A DNA stretch of 64,000 nt from a bacterium (GTDB lineage: Bacteria; Desulfobacterota; Desulfocorpusculales; Desulfocorpusculum). The translations under genes were made by a program, and so were the position numbers. The first letter of the stretch is position 1. Every line of letters starts with the position of its first letter. The notes under the pieces are model-generated. The model searched no databases and was not told where the DNA came from. It saw nothing but the letters and a program-made list of their open reading frames with translations. The stretch is from NCBI GenBank assembly GCA_037481695.1, contig JBBFLE010000001.1, positions 254,989 through 318,988 of the forward strand, written 5' to 3'. This document shows positions 51,073 through 60,507 of the stretch, piece after piece.

Positions 51073-52299
51073 ATGCGGGGTGGAACCTTGAACCAGGCAA
51101 TGCTGGCCGTCAGGGCTGAGATAAGGGAAATGACCCCCTGGCTTGTGGAGGTACGGAGGGATTTACACAAGCATCCAGAACTCAAGTTCCAGGAAGTAAG
51201 GACCTCCAGCAAGGTTGCCGGGCTCCTCCAGCAGTGGGGCATGGAACCCAAGACAGGGGTAGCTCACACGGGCGTGGTGGGGCTTCTGGACACAGGCAAA
51301 CCCGGTCCTGTGCTGGCGTTGAGGGCGGATATGGACGCCCTTCCCATTCAGGAGATTCAAAGCAGGGATTATGCCTCCCAGAATCCGGGCCTGATGCATG
51401 CCTGCGGTCACGACGCCCACGTGACAATGCTCCTGGGGGCCGCCAGAGCCTTGGCCACAGCTTGCATGCCTCCCAGGGGTGCGGTCAAGTTCATATTCCA
51501 GCCGGGAGAGGAGGGAGGTGCAGGGGGCCTAAGGATGGTGGAGGCCGGAGTCCTGGAAAATCCAAAGGTTAGCGCGGCCTTGGCCCTCCATGTGTTCCCA
51601 ACCCTTCGCGTGGGTGAGTTGGGGCTCACCCCGGGGCCAGCCCTGGCCTCGGTGGATGATTTTGTAATAAAACTCAAGGGTCGGGGAAGCCACGCAGCCC
51701 ACCCACACACCGCCAGGGACCCCATACTGGCTGGAGCAGCCTTGATCCAGGCCCTTCAGTCCATTGTCAGCAGAAACACAGATCCCTTGGAGTCTTTGGT
51801 GGTCAGTGTGACCCGCTTTCAGGCAGGAACAGCCTTTAACATCATTCCGGAAGACTCTGAGATATGGGGAACCATAAGGGCCCTTAAGGAGCCAGTGCGT
51901 CTTCAAGCCCAGGCCAGCATAGAGGAGGTTGCCAGGGGGATAGCTGCGGCCCACGGAGTAATGGCAGAGACAGAGATCAGAAGGGGTTACCCGGTCTTAT
52001 ACAACGACCCTAGCGTGATTGCTTTTGTGGAGGATGTGGCATGCGACTTTCTGGGCAAGGAGGCAGTCCTTCACCTTCCGCCTTCCATGGGCTCTGAGGA
52101 CTTCTCATATTTTCTTGAAAAATGCCCTGGGGCATTCGTGGTCATTGGGTGCTCGGAGCCAGGAGGAACTCCGGCTCCCATGTTGCACACACCACAGTTT
52201 GATATCAGCGAAGAGGTGCTGCCCATAGGAGTGGAGCTCTTGGTCAGGCTGGTTCACCAGTTCATGCAAGAGCCTCATGCTCGTGAGTTTGCCGGTTGA
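51073..52299 (+). CDS. M20-family amidohydrolase (hippurate/IAA-amino-acid hydrolase type)
   Basis: A 408-residue M20D peptidase-like enzyme that cleaves N-acyl or N-aryl-acyl amino acids, for example hippurate. It has RRDLHKHPEL, LRADMDALPI, the metal motif HACGHDAHVTMLLGAA with Cys and His ligands, FQPGEEGGAGG with the catalytic and bridging Glu, LHVFP, GRGSHAAHPHTARDP in the dimerisation domain and a late LHTPQFDISEE. Start choice is uncertain between ATG 51073 and an internal ATG that begins MLAVRAEI. It lies 62 nt after the enoyl-CoA hydratase gene. Release of aromatic acids from conjugates would suit the aromatic-acid CoA ligases in the window. Confidence 0.88.
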   Translation: MRGGTLNQAMLAVRAEIREMTPWLVEVRRDLHKHPELKFQEVRTSSKVAGLLQQWGMEPKTGVAHTGVVGLLDTGKPGPVLALRADMDALPIQEIQSRDYASQNPGLMHACGHDAHVTMLLGAARALATACMPPRGAVKFIFQPGEEGGAGGLRMVEAGVLENPKVSAALALHVFPTLRVGELGLTPGPALASVDDFVIKLKGRGSHAAHPHTARDPILAGAALIQALQSIVSRNTDPLESLVVSVTRFQAGTAFNIIPEDSEIWGTIRALKEPVRLQAQASIEEVARGIAAAHGVMAETEIRRGYPVLYNDPSVIAFVEDVACDFLGKEAVLHLPPSMGSEDFSYFLEKCPGAFVVIGCSEPGGTPAPMLHTPQFDISEEVLPIGVELLVRLVHQFMQEPHAREFAG

Positions 52300-52368
52300 G
52301 GGCCTTGTGCCATCATTGGAATCGCCTAACCAGTCTTGAGGGGATATGCGCACTAAAGGAGGTAAGAA

Positions 52369-52473
52369 ATGGCCAGGCACAAAAAAATCGAAAGGAGAAA
52401 GGAGCTGGATCGCCGAAGAAGAAGAAAGAAGAAAAGGGCTAAACTCAAAGCCAAAGGTCAAAACAAGCTTTGA
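52369..52473 (+). CDS. 34-residue highly basic protein
   Basis: A very short gene with a near-perfect ribosome-binding site (AAAGGAGGT, 5 nt before ATG 52369). The product begins MARHKKIERRKELDRRRRRK and continues KKRAKLKAKGQNKL; more than half of its residues are Lys or Arg, and none is Cys. The strong Shine-Dalgarno, the clean stop and the terminator downstream argue for a real gene. The composition suggests RNA or ribosome binding, similar in style to tiny basic proteins found in related genomes, but no function can be assigned. Confidence 0.7.
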   Translation: MARHKKIERRKELDRRRRRKKKRAKLKAKGQNKL

Positions 52474-52536
52474 CCTTCACTGTTTGGTTCTTGTGAATAA
52501 TGAGAGCTAGGCCTGAAAAAAAGTAGATGTACCTGA

Positions 52537-52560
52537 GACTTGGGGCCTAGCCCCAAGGTC
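52537..52560 (+). other. Strong stem-loop after the small basic protein gene
   Basis: CTTGGGGC (52539-52546) and GCCCCAAG (52550-52557) form a perfect 8-bp stem with loop CTA; two further pairs extend it with one bulged G. No U-run follows. It may stabilise the 3' end of the upstream transcript or act as a processing site before the true terminator about 70 nt on. Confidence 0.45.
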
Positions 52561-52626
52561 ACTGATTCTGGGGAAAAATCCGGGCCAAGCTTTTGGGTTT
52601 TTGAAGGCCAGGATGTTAAAAATTTA

Positions 52627-52664
52627 AGGGCCGGCAGCCCTCTCCATGGGTGCCGGCCCTTTTT
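52627..52664 (+). terminator. Bidirectional intrinsic terminator
   Basis: AGGGCCGGCA (52627-52636) pairs perfectly with TGCCGGCCCT (52651-52660), and TTTTT follows on the plus strand (52660-52664). On the minus strand the same stem is followed by TTAAATTTTT, so it can also end the hppA transcript. It separates the plus-strand small gene from the minus-strand hppA gene. Confidence 0.85.
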
Positions 52665-52682
52665 CTGGTCTACTGCCCTTCT

Positions 52683-54704
52683 CTAGACTAAAAGCGGAGC
52701 AAGGATCAGTGAGATGACGCTCATGAGTTTGATGAGTATGTTCATGGTGGGGCCTGAGGTATCCTTGAAGGGATCACCCACCGTGTCACCTATGACCGCT
52801 GCCTTGTGGCAGTCAGAGCCCTTGCCTCCCAGGTTCCCCTGCTCTATGTACTTCTTGGCATTGTCCCAGGCGCCTCCGGCATTGGCCATGAAAAGGGCCA
52901 GGAGGACTCCGGAGATGGTGGCTCCCACCAGAAAACCTCCCAGGGCCTCTTTCCCTATGATGAAACCCACGGCCACTGGAGAGACAACCCCAAAGAGCCC
53001 CGGTGCTATCATGTAGCGCAGGGCTGAACGAGTGGCTATGTCCACGCAGGTGGCAGGATCTGGATCGGCCTTGCCTTCAAGCAATCCCTTGATTTCCCTG
53101 AACTGTCTTCTAATTTCTTCCACTATGGCAAAGGCAGCCTTGCCCACAGCAGTCATGGTCAGAGAGGCCACGATAAAGGGCACTATGGAACCCAGGAAAA
53201 CCCCTATCACGGTGTAAGCATCCGTTATGTCAATGCGCTCCACTCTAGCCGACTGGCCGTAGGCCACAAAAAGCGAAAGGGCTGTCAGGGCAGCAGAGCC
53301 GATGGCAAAGCCCTTTCCGATGGCTGCAGTTGTGTTTCCAAGAGCATCCAGAGTATCTGTGATCTTTCTGGTCTCAGGGCCCAGATGGGACATCTCGGCA
53401 ATGCCTCCGGCATTGTCCGCTGTGGGACCATAAGCATCCACGGTCATGGTCACACCCACTGTGGCCAACATCCCCACAGCCGAGATGCCTATTCCGTACA
53501 TGTCGGCCGAGACGTAAGCAATGTACATGGCCAGGCAGATCCCGCACACAGGAAGGGCAGTGCTGACCATGCCCACGGCCATACCTGAGATGATAACTGT
53601 TGCCGGGCCTGTCTTGGAGGAGTCAGCAATGTCCCTGATGGGTTTGGCAGAGGTATAGTACTCGGCCAAAAGCCCTATGATCATGCCCACTATCAGACCG
53701 CTGACCACCGCCCAGAAAGTACCCATGGGAAGCCCCAAGCCGCTTTGAATCAAGAGGGTCAGCACTATGAGCACAGCCCCGCCGATGAAGGTGGAATACC
53801 TAAGGGCTGCCTGAGGCCCAGCACCCTTGAGGGGCTTGATGGAAAGCACCCCCACCAAGGAGGCGATGAGACCTGCCATGACTACCAGCAAAGGCATGCT
53901 CATGTACCTGAACTTTATGGCCCATTCCCCCTGCCCCGGGAAGTACTTGGATACCCAATCCGGACTCAGGGTCATGGTGGCTGCTATGGCGATTGTAGCC
54001 ACTGTGGCACCAACGTAGGATTCGAAGATGTCGGCTCCCATGCCGGCTATGTCTCCCACGTTGTCACCCACATTGTCTGCTATGACCCCGGGATTTCTGG
54101 GATCATCCTCCGGTATGCCGGCCTCCACCTTTCCCACCAGGTCTGAGCCCACATCTGCGGCCTTGGTGTAAATGCCTCCCCCCATCCTGGCAAAAAGCGC
54201 AATGGAGCTGGCCCCCATGGCAAAACCGTTTATGTACTGAGCGGTCTCAGCGCTTCCACCCCAAACCCAGAACCAGATACCTACGCCCAGAAGTCCCAGG
54301 GAGGCCACGGAGAGCCCCATGACAGAGCCGCTCATGTAAGAGACTATCAGGGCCTTACCCATGCCTTCCTGGTTGGCCGCCCAGGCCGTCCTGGAATTTC
54401 CCTTGGTGGAAGCCGTCATGCCGAAGAAGCCGGCGAACATGGAGCAGAGAGCACCGGTCAAGAAGCAGATGGCTGTCCAGATGTTGATGCCTATGGTGAG
54501 AAGAATAAAGACTATCACCACGAAGATCGCCAAGGTGGAGTACTGGCGTTTGAGAAACGCCATGGCGCCCTGTCTTATATACCCCTCGATCTTCACCATG
54601 AGATCGGTCCCGTTGGGCTGGCTTGCCACCCAGCGGTAGATCAGAAACGCCATCAGAAACCCAAAGACCCCCAGAAACGGCGCCACCTTCGTCAGTTCCA
54701 GCAT
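52683..54704 (-). CDS. hppA: Membrane-bound ion-translocating pyrophosphatase, K+-dependent type
   Basis: A 673-residue integral membrane pump with about 16 helices that couples pyrophosphate hydrolysis to H+ and/or Na+ export. Catalytic loops are [55 protein letters not shown] and [14 protein letters not shown]. The K+-dependence position reads [10 protein letters not shown], with Ala where K+-independent enzymes have Lys, which points to the K+-requiring subfamily. Whether it moves H+ or Na+ is not settled by eye. It lies 41 nt after pth on the minus strand and ends at the bidirectional terminator. It would recover energy from pyrophosphate produced by the AMP-forming CoA ligases. Confidence 0.94.
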   Translation of the reverse strand: MLELTKVAPFLGVFGFLMAFLIYRWVASQPNGTDLMVKIEGYIRQGAMAFLKRQYSTLAIFVVIVFILLTIGINIWTAICFLTGALCSMFAGFFGMTASTKGNSRTAWAANQEGMGKALIVSYMSGSVMGLSVASLGLLGVGIWFWVWGGSAETAQYINGFAMGASSIALFARMGGGIYTKAADVGSDLVGKVEAGIPEDDPRNPGVIADNVGDNVGDIAGMGADIFESYVGATVATIAIAATMTLSPDWVSKYFPGQGEWAIKFRYMSMPLLVVMAGLIASLVGVLSIKPLKGAGPQAALRYSTFIGGAVLIVLTLLIQSGLGLPMGTFWAVVSGLIVGMIIGLLAEYYTSAKPIRDIADSSKTGPATVIISGMAVGMVSTALPVCGICLAMYIAYVSADMYGIGISAVGMLATVGVTMTVDAYGPTADNAGGIAEMSHLGPETRKITDTLDALGNTTAAIGKGFAIGSAALTALSLFVAYGQSARVERIDITDAYTVIGVFLGSIVPFIVASLTMTAVGKAAFAIVEEIRRQFREIKGLLEGKADPDPATCVDIATRSALRYMIAPGLFGVVSPVAVGFIIGKEALGGFLVGATISGVLLALFMANAGGAWDNAKKYIEQGNLGGKGSDCHKAAVIGDTVGDPFKDTSGPTMNILIKLMSVISLILAPLLV

Positions 54705-54745
54705 TTTCCCCGTACCTCCTTCTCCGCTTGATGGTTCTGCGCCTG

Positions 54746-55345
54746 CTAAGAAACGCTCCCTTTGGTTCTGCTCTGCTCGGATGGAAAAGGGGCATGGCAG
54801 ACCCTCATGGCCTCTTCCAACCCCTTGTGGATCAGAATCTCCAAACCCTGGAGAGCCCTATCCAAAACCTTTTCCACCAGCTCTTTCTCCTGATCTTGAA
54901 ATGACTCCAGCACGAACTGCACAGGATCAACTCCACTAGGGGGTCTGCCTATTCCAATCCTGAGTCGCAGGAACCCGTCGTCTCCTAGAGCTTCCAGGAC
55001 GGAACGCACACCCCTGTGTCCCGCATCACCTCCTCTCCACTTGAACTTGAGTCTGCCCAAGGGTAGATCCATGTCATCGTGGACCACCACAAGACTCTCC
55101 GCCTCACAGCCCTTTTTCCTAAGAGCCAACACCGCCTTTCCGCTCAGGTTCATGAAGGTCTGGGGCTGGGCGAGCCTCAACCTTTGCCCAAACCACTGAC
55201 CTTCCCCCCACCAGAGCTCCCGCTCCCTATGGGAAAGGCTGATACCAGCAGCCCGACATACCCTGTCCACCACCCGGAAGCCCACGTTGTGCCTGCTCCA
55301 CACGTAGCGGGGCCCCGGGTTGCCAAGCCCCACGATGCACCACAT
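54746..55345 (-). CDS. pth: Peptidyl-tRNA hydrolase
   Basis: A 199-residue esterase that recycles peptidyl-tRNA dropped from ribosomes. The landmarks are [20 protein letters not shown] with the catalytic His, [11 protein letters not shown] with the tRNA-binding Asn, [11 protein letters not shown] with the catalytic Asp, and [16 protein letters not shown]. It belongs to the conserved order ispE-prs-rplY-pth and starts 18 nt after rplY. The C-terminal tail after RVCHAPFP is species-specific. Confidence 0.95.
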   Translation of the reverse strand: MWCIVGLGNPGPRYVWSRHNVGFRVVDRVCRAAGISLSHRERELWWGEGQWFGQRLRLAQPQTFMNLSGKAVLALRKKGCEAESLVVVHDDMDLPLGRLKFKWRGGDAGHRGVRSVLEALGDDGFLRLRIGIGRPPSGVDPVQFVLESFQDQEKELVEKVLDRALQGLEILIHKGLEEAMRVCHAPFPSEQSRTKGSVS

Positions 55346-55362
55346 GGGCTTCTCTCTTCAGA

Positions 55363-55968
55363 TCAGGCTTCGGCTGGCTCGGCTGGTTGCGCAGTACCTG
55401 CCTCTGCCGTGGCCCTGCCTGTGACAGTCACCACTGCCGTGGATGGATCGGTCAAGAGCTTGACCCCTTCCGGCACCACCAAGTCCTTGGCGTAAAGAAG
55501 GTCCCCCACATTGAGCTTCGTGCAGTCCACCTTAATCTCATGGGGTACCTTCTCTGGGAGGCAGGAAACCTCCAGACTCCAAAGAAGCGGGCTCAAAGTG
55601 CCCCCTAGGGTGACTCCCCTGGGTTCCCCTACAAACTGGAGGGGAACCTCCACTCGTATGGCCTCCTCCAAAGAGATCTCGTACAGGTCCACATGTCTGG
55701 GCACATTTTTCAAGGGATCCAGATCGCACTGCTTTACCATGGCTATACGACTCTGCACCCCTTTGTCATCCTGGATGGAGAGATCCACCAGGACATTCTC
55801 GCCAGAGGCCAGCACCTGTTTCAGTTCTTTGGGCCTCACAGCCACGGCCAAAGGCTCACGATGAGGTCCGTAAAGGACTGCCGGGATCAGCCCTTCCCTT
55901 CTGATCCTGCGGGAAGGTCCCTTACCCGTTTGTTTCCTGACGATCGCCTGCAAAGCTATTCTTCCCAT
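55363..55968 (-). CDS. rplY: 50S ribosomal protein L25, long (Ctc) form
   Basis: A 201-residue L25/Ctc protein that binds 5S rRNA. The N-terminal L25 domain shows KQTGKGPSRRIRREGLIPAVLYGP and the C-terminal TL5-like beta domain follows (VPLQFVGEPRGVTLGGTLSPL; ADLVVPEGVKLLTDP-type segment). The Ala/Glu-rich tail is usual for the long form. The frame opens at TTG 55980, but the ATG at 55968 with GGGAG upstream is preferred. It lies 16 nt downstream of prs, in the standard translation and nucleotide cluster. Confidence 0.93.
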   Translation of the reverse strand: MGRIALQAIVRKQTGKGPSRRIRREGLIPAVLYGPHREPLAVAVRPKELKQVLASGENVLVDLSIQDDKGVQSRIAMVKQCDLDPLKNVPRHVDLYEISLEEAIRVEVPLQFVGEPRGVTLGGTLSPLLWSLEVSCLPEKVPHEIKVDCTKLNVGDLLYAKDLVVPEGVKLLTDPSTAVVTVTGRATAEAGTAQPAEPAEA

Positions 55969-55984
55969 GCCTACTCCCAACTGG

Positions 55985-56926
55985 TCAGACGAACAAGGAG
56001 CTCACCGATCGTTCGTCGTGGATTCTCTGGATGGCCTCGGCCAGGAGCCCTGCCACGGAAAGCTGCCTTATCTTCCCGCAGGTCTTGGCCCTTTGGCTCA
56101 AAGGAATGGTGTTGGTGACCACCACTTCGGTTATTCGAGAAGCCTCTATCCTCTCCATGGCCGGTCCTGACAACACCGGGTGAGTGCAGGCAGCATAAAC
56201 CTCTCTGGCCCCCCGCCCCAAAAGAGCCTCTGCAGCCTGAGTGAGAGTGCCTGCAGTGTCTATCATATCGTCCAAGATCAGAGCCCTTTTGCCCTGAACC
56301 TCTCCTATGATGTTCATGGCTCTGGCTTCGTTGATGCCCTCTCTGCGCTTGTCTATGATGGCCAGGCTCACCTCCAGCCTCTTGGCAAAGGCTCTGGCTC
56401 TTTCCACGCCGCCGGCATCTGGGGAAACTATGACCAGATCGTCCTGATAGTTGCTGCGTATGTACTCCAGGAGCACCGGGGCTGCAAAGAGGTGGTCAAA
56501 TGGAATATTGAAGAAACCCTGGATCTGCCCTGCATGTAGGTCCATGGACAAGACCCTGTTGGCCCCCGCAGCTGTTATCAAATCAGCCACCAGCTTTGCC
56601 GAGATGGGCACCCTTGGGGCCACCTTACGGTCCTGACGGGCATAGCCGTAGTAGGGTATCACAGCGGTTATCCTCCTGCTGGAGGCCCGTTTCAGAGCAT
56701 CTATCATGATAAGCAATTCCATTATGTTATGGTTCACAGGAGGACAGGTGGACTGGATCACGAAAACATCCGTGCCTCTGACATTCTCCTCCACCTCCAC
56801 AAACACTTCCCCGTCGCTAAAGGTTCTGACCTTTGCCTTGCTCAATGGAATCCTGAGACACTCAGAAATCTCCCGGGCCAGCTCTAGATTGGAGTTACCC
56901 GAAAAGAGCTTTAACTTCTCCGACAT
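55985..56926 (-). CDS. prs: Ribose-phosphate pyrophosphokinase (PRPP synthase)
   Basis: A 313-residue class I enzyme that makes PRPP from ribose 5-phosphate and ATP for nucleotide, His and Trp synthesis. Motifs are [24 protein letters not shown], the flexible loop [27 protein letters not shown], and the PRPP-binding [13 protein letters not shown]. Length matches E. coli Prs. The ATG at 56926 follows GGAGGAGGG, 8 codons inside the longest frame. It is 42 nt downstream of ispE. Confidence 0.96.
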   Translation of the reverse strand: MSEKLKLFSGNSNLELAREISECLRIPLSKAKVRTFSDGEVFVEVEENVRGTDVFVIQSTCPPVNHNIMELLIMIDALKRASSRRITAVIPYYGYARQDRKVAPRVPISAKLVADLITAAGANRVLSMDLHAGQIQGFFNIPFDHLFAAPVLLEYIRSNYQDDLVIVSPDAGGVERARAFAKRLEVSLAIIDKRREGINEARAMNIIGEVQGKRALILDDMIDTAGTLTQAAEALLGRGAREVYAACTHPVLSGPAMERIEASRITEVVVTNTIPLSQRAKTCGKIRQLSVAGLLAEAIQRIHDERSVSSLFV

Positions 56927-56968
56927 GCCCTCCTCCGCCACCCTCCACACTCTTGGGACTCTGTGCCT

Positions 56969-57838
56969 TCACTCTTCTGGTCCAAGACCACTGGTGAGGC
57001 AAAGCAGCTCTTCATCTCGGGGAACTATCTTTTCCAAAGCCCTCTTGGCCTCCGATTCCCCCCTGAACAAACCAAAAACAGTGGGACCGCTTCCGGACAT
57101 CAAAACCCCCTCTGCTCCAGCCTCCCGAAGCCGGGTCTTGGCCTCTTTCACCCAGGGGTAATGCTGCGCCGTTACGGTCTCAAGATCATTATGAAGGATC
57201 GCGATGACGTCTTCGAATCGATCAATAAGTTGCGGAATCGTATATTCTTTTGACCTGCTTGTCAATCCCAAATCCAAGTTTTGGTATACCCAAGCGGTGG
57301 ACACAGGCCAACCCGGATACCATAGAACATAGTATAACGGAGCCCTTAAACACATGGGTTCCAGCTTTTCCCCAATGCCCCTTGCCAGGGCTGCCCCCCC
57401 CTTCAGAAAAAATGGCACATCTGCCCCCAGCCTGGATGCCAGCTCCAGAAGTTCTTTGTGCTCCAATGGGTCTCCCAACAATCTGTTCATTGCCCCCAAG
57501 ACACCAGCCGCATCGCTGCTGCCACCACCTAACCCTGCGCCTATGGGAATCCTCTTGGTAAGGTGGATCTTTACTCCTGGCCACATCCTGGTGTGCTCCT
57601 GGAAAAGCCTGGCAGCCCTGTAAGCCAGGTTTTCCTCGCCCAAGGGAAGCCCTGGATGGTTGCATGAGAGCTCAATGCTTTGGCCTGCCAACTCCATCTC
57701 CAGCTCATCAAAAAGGCCCACGCATTGCATCAGCGTGATGATCTCGTGATAACCGTCGGGCCTTCTCTCCAGGACCCTCAGATGTAGATTCACCTTGGCC
57801 GGACAACGCAACTTGATTCCCTTGAATTCCCTTGCCAA
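56969..57838 (-). CDS. ispE: 4-diphosphocytidyl-2-C-methyl-D-erythritol kinase
   Basis: A 289-residue GHMP kinase of the MEP isoprenoid pathway. The catalytic Lys segment CPAKVNLHLRV, the ATP loop PIGAGLGGGSSDAAGVL, the Asp in LGADVPFFLKG and the closing MSGSGPTVFGLF identify it. The start is a TTG at 57838 with a G-rich but atypical ribosome site; a second TTG nine codons on (after AAGGGAATCAAG) is an alternative. It is the first gene of the ispE-prs-rplY-pth-hppA run. Confidence 0.93.
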   Translation of the reverse strand: MAREFKGIKLRCPAKVNLHLRVLERRPDGYHEIITLMQCVGLFDELEMELAGQSIELSCNHPGLPLGEENLAYRAARLFQEHTRMWPGVKIHLTKRIPIGAGLGGGSSDAAGVLGAMNRLLGDPLEHKELLELASRLGADVPFFLKGGAALARGIGEKLEPMCLRAPLYYVLWYPGWPVSTAWVYQNLDLGLTSRSKEYTIPQLIDRFEDVIAILHNDLETVTAQHYPWVKEAKTRLREAGAEGVLMSGSGPTVFGLFRGESEAKRALEKIVPRDEELLCLTSGLGPEE

Positions 57839-57840
57839 AG

Positions 57841-57880
57841 CCCCCCCAAAAGCAACAGGGGCGGGTCAGACCCACCCCTG
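57841..57880 (-). terminator. Intrinsic terminator-like hairpin before ispE
   Basis: CAGGGGCGGGTC (57856-57867) and GACCCACCCCTG (57869-57880) pair over 12 positions with one non-Watson-Crick position. On the minus-strand RNA that position is a U-G wobble, and the stem is followed by TTGCTTTT. It would end the upstream htrA transcript. It ends only a few bases before the ispE start, so partial read-through or attenuation of the ispE operon is possible. Confidence 0.5.
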
Positions 57881-57913
57881 ACTAAGATCATTCTTTAGAT
57901 GCCTTCATACCCC

Positions 57914-57937
57914 AGGGCTCAACCAAGCCCTTTTTTT
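57914..57937 (+). terminator. Plus-strand intrinsic terminator with no plus-strand gene upstream
   Basis: AGGGCT (57914-57919), loop CAACCA, AGCCCT (57926-57931) and a T7 tract (57931-57937) make a canonical rho-independent terminator on the plus strand. Both neighbours (ispE and htrA) are on the minus strand, so it would stop antisense or unannotated plus-strand transcripts. Confidence 0.6.
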
Positions 57938-58050
57938 GTATTGGAGTTCCATCCCTTCTCGAGCCTCTTCCCTTGGGCACCCATCTAGGGTCAGATCCAG
58001 GGTTCAAGGACAGGATTTGCTCTGCCTTGTTGCCCACGGCCGGATCATCT

Positions 58051-59517
58051 TCAATCCTTGATATGGACCACCACGTATCGCCTGTTCTTCCCCCTTTGAA
58101 TCCACAGCAACACGCTGTCCTTGCCAGCCTTGGCCAGAGCCTTTTGATAGTCCTTGACGCTCTTGACAGCCTGGCGCTCTATTTCGTGGATCACGTCCCC
58201 CCTTTGAAGCCCAGCCTTGGCAGCCGGACTGCCTGGCTTCACATTGGCGATCAAGACACCCTCTGCCTTTTCAAGGCCCAGACGCTCTGCTATTTCAGGG
58301 GATATTTCCTGCACAGTCAATCCGATACGGTCTTCCTTGCTAGGGGTAGGCTCTGAGCTCATCTCGCCTTCAGCAGGTCTTTCCCCGAGCTCCACTGTGA
58401 GGCTCAACTCCTTTCCATCCCGCCACACAGTCACCTTGACCTTCTGGCCCGGCTGCAGCCTAGCTACCGTGTTGAGCAGATCCTTTGTGTCCTTGATCCT
58501 GTGGCCTTCCACCTCCAGAATCACATCCCCTTTCTTGATGCCTGCTTTCTCCGCTGGCTCTCCCTCTATGACCCTTCCCACAAGAGCCCCTCTTTCCTCC
58601 TTGAGCCCGAACTTCTGAGCCATTCCAGGCTCCCATCCCTGAATCTGAACCCCCAGCCAACCCCTTGTGACCTTGCCCTTCTCCCTGAGCTGGGGAAGCT
58701 CCTCCTTGGCCACGTTTATGGGAATGGCAAAGCCGATGCCCTGCCCGCTGGCCACTATGGCTGTGTTTATGCCCACCACCTCGCCCTGCAGATTGAAAAG
58801 GGGCCCCCCCGAGTTGCCTGGATTTATGGAAGCATCCGTCTGTATGAAATCATCATACGGACCCGAGCCTATGACTCTGCCCTTGGCCGAGACTATGCCT
58901 GCTGTGACTGTGTGTTCCAGCCCAAAGGGATTTCCGATGGCTATCACCCACTCTCCTACCCTTAACCTGTCTGAGTCTCCCAAGGTGGCTGCCTGCAGCT
59001 CTTTCTCCGGTTCTATTTTCAGCAGTGCCAGATCCGTTGTGGCATCTGCGCCCACCACTTTGGCCGAGTACTCCCCTTGCTTGTCAGGAAGCCTCACGAT
59101 TATCTCGTCGGCACCCTCTATGACATGGTTGTTGGTAAGTACATAGCCCTCCTTGCTTATCACCACCCCAGAGCCCAATCCCTTCTGTTCGAACTCTTTG
59201 GGCACTTGGTCTCCGAAGAACCTCTCAAAGAAGTCCCTAAAGGGATCCCTCTCCCCTCTGGGGCCGCGGAAAAAGGGAAAAGGCCCTGTCTGGACCTTCT
59301 TGCTCACCTGAATGTTCACCACGGTGCGCTTTAGCCCCTCCACCAGATCCGCCAGGGAGGGCAATCCAGCCACAGAGGGCTTTACAGCAGCCCCTGCTTC
59401 GGACTCCTTCCAGAAAGCCTTACCCCATGCCTGGGGAACACCTTCCATGAGCCCAAATCCCATCACAGCTATTACCAAGACTCCCAAGCCCAGCCACTTC
59501 TTATTTCCAAGCTTCAT
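58051..59517 (-). CDS. degP: Periplasmic serine protease HtrA/DegP (Do family), copy 1
   Basis: A 488-residue trypsin-like protease with two PDZ domains. A Sec signal ([13 protein letters not shown]) ends near QAWG. The catalytic triad is in [10 protein letters not shown] (His), TTDLALL (Asp) and [10 protein letters not shown] (Ser). PDZ1 follows at about 285-380 (GWLGVQIQG) and PDZ2 at about 400-488 ([16 protein letters not shown]). It degrades or refolds damaged envelope proteins. AAGGAGG 8 nt before the ATG at 59517 sets the start, 21 codons inside the longest frame. A second copy lies at 61114-62511. Confidence 0.93.
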   Translation of the reverse strand: MKLGNKKWLGLGVLVIAVMGFGLMEGVPQAWGKAFWKESEAGAAVKPSVAGLPSLADLVEGLKRTVVNIQVSKKVQTGPFPFFRGPRGERDPFRDFFERFFGDQVPKEFEQKGLGSGVVISKEGYVLTNNHVIEGADEIIVRLPDKQGEYSAKVVGADATTDLALLKIEPEKELQAATLGDSDRLRVGEWVIAIGNPFGLEHTVTAGIVSAKGRVIGSGPYDDFIQTDASINPGNSGGPLFNLQGEVVGINTAIVASGQGIGFAIPINVAKEELPQLREKGKVTRGWLGVQIQGWEPGMAQKFGLKEERGALVGRVIEGEPAEKAGIKKGDVILEVEGHRIKDTKDLLNTVARLQPGQKVKVTVWRDGKELSLTVELGERPAEGEMSSEPTPSKEDRIGLTVQEISPEIAERLGLEKAEGVLIANVKPGSPAAKAGLQRGDVIHEIERQAVKSVKDYQKALAKAGKDSVLLWIQRGKNRRYVVVHIKD

Positions 59518-59627
59518 CTGGCTTGCCTCCTTACAGTTTTGTAGGTCTTTGGGGAACATAAGCTGGAATTGCTCTTTCAACCCCTCATACTCACCCCTGA
59601 GCGCTCATGGCCGGGCAAGCACCCATG

Positions 59628-60050
59628 TCATATCTTCACGGCCTTCACATAAAGCAGGCGCAGATCTGCCAAAAGCCCGTCCAGATGTCTTTGCTCCTCC
59701 GAGGTAAGATTGCCCTTTGTCTTCTCCTGGATTATACCCAGGGTGTCTATCAGGTACTTGGCCATGGGCAGGTTTCGCTCTCTTTGTTGGGTTTCTGGAT
59801 TGGGGATTTCCCCCAAAAACGTGAGCACCTGCGGCAGGAAAAAAGAAGCCAGAAACCCCGAGAACGTAGGCTGTGGAAGAGGTATTTCCCTGGGTTCTCC
59901 TCGAGCCTCCTGCCTTTTGGGCCCCTGGGACTCCCCCTTGACCGCCCCGGCCTCTCTTGCTGGGCTCTCCTGTGCCCCTTGATCTTCACTCCTGGAAAAA
60001 GCCCTTCTATCTCTCACGGTAAAGCCCTGGCCCTGTTCCTCCCCTGCCAT
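59628..60050 (-). CDS. DUF1844 family protein
   Basis: A 140-residue protein. The C-terminal 65 residues are the DUF1844 module (FLASFFLPQVLTFLGEIPNP; AKYLIDTLGIIQEKTKGNLT; LLADLRLLYV). The N-terminal half is charged, Pro/Gln/Glu-rich and probably disordered. Function unknown. The ATG at 60050 follows GGGGAGGAG; starting earlier would run into the upstream gene. It lies in the minus-strand run between the two HtrA genes, 31 nt after the hypothetical gene upstream. Confidence 0.8.
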   Translation of the reverse strand: MAGEEQGQGFTVRDRRAFSRSEDQGAQESPAREAGAVKGESQGPKRQEARGEPREIPLPQPTFSGFLASFFLPQVLTFLGEIPNPETQQRERNLPMAKYLIDTLGIIQEKTKGNLTSEEQRHLDGLLADLRLLYVKAVKI

Positions 60051-60081
60051 GGCTACTCCTCCCCAAGAGTCTTTTTCTAGA

Positions 60082-60507
60082 CTATAAGCCCTCCCCAGGG
60101 CCTTGTCCACCGGGGTCCTGCTCACAGACCTTCTCCATGATCCTCTTTAGGCCCGCCTCGGCCCTCTTTAAACCCAACTCATCCCCCAGGATCGAATATG
60201 CCCTTCTGGCATCACTCCAGCGTCCCTTTTCCTCGGCCCTTTTTGCCAATTTTCTTATTTCTTCGTTCCAGTTCCCCTCTTTATTGCTCAAGAGGGTCTC
60301 TTCAAAGAGCTGCAGGTCGCCAGAGTCTATGGCCTTCTGTCTCAAGCCTTCCAGGCCTTCCTCATAGCCGGCTCTACGGTAAAAGGCTGCGGCGTCATTA
60401 ACCCTTTGGGCTTCCCTGAACCTGTCTCCCCATATCCGGGCCTCTTCTGGAGTCGTCTTGGGAGAAAACAGCTTTTCTTTCTTCTCCATAAAATTCAGCC
60501 ACTTCAT
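60082..60507 (-). CDS. Hypothetical 141-residue helical protein
   Basis: A soluble, highly charged protein I do not recognise. It is built of helices resembling TPR units (EEARIWGDRFREAQRVNDAAAF; WSDARRAYSILGDELGLKRA). GGGGAG 7 nt before the ATG at 60507 supports the start. It overlaps the CDP-alcohol transferase gene by 110 nt in another frame, so its first 36 codons are shared with that gene's tail. A later start would remove the overlap but lose the good ribosome site. The last residues are Gly/Pro-rich. Confidence 0.6.
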   Translation of the reverse strand: MKWLNFMEKKEKLFSPKTTPEEARIWGDRFREAQRVNDAAAFYRRAGYEEGLEGLRQKAIDSGDLQLFEETLLSNKEGNWNEEIRKLAKRAEEKGRWSDARRAYSILGDELGLKRAEAGLKRIMEKVCEQDPGGQGPGEGL

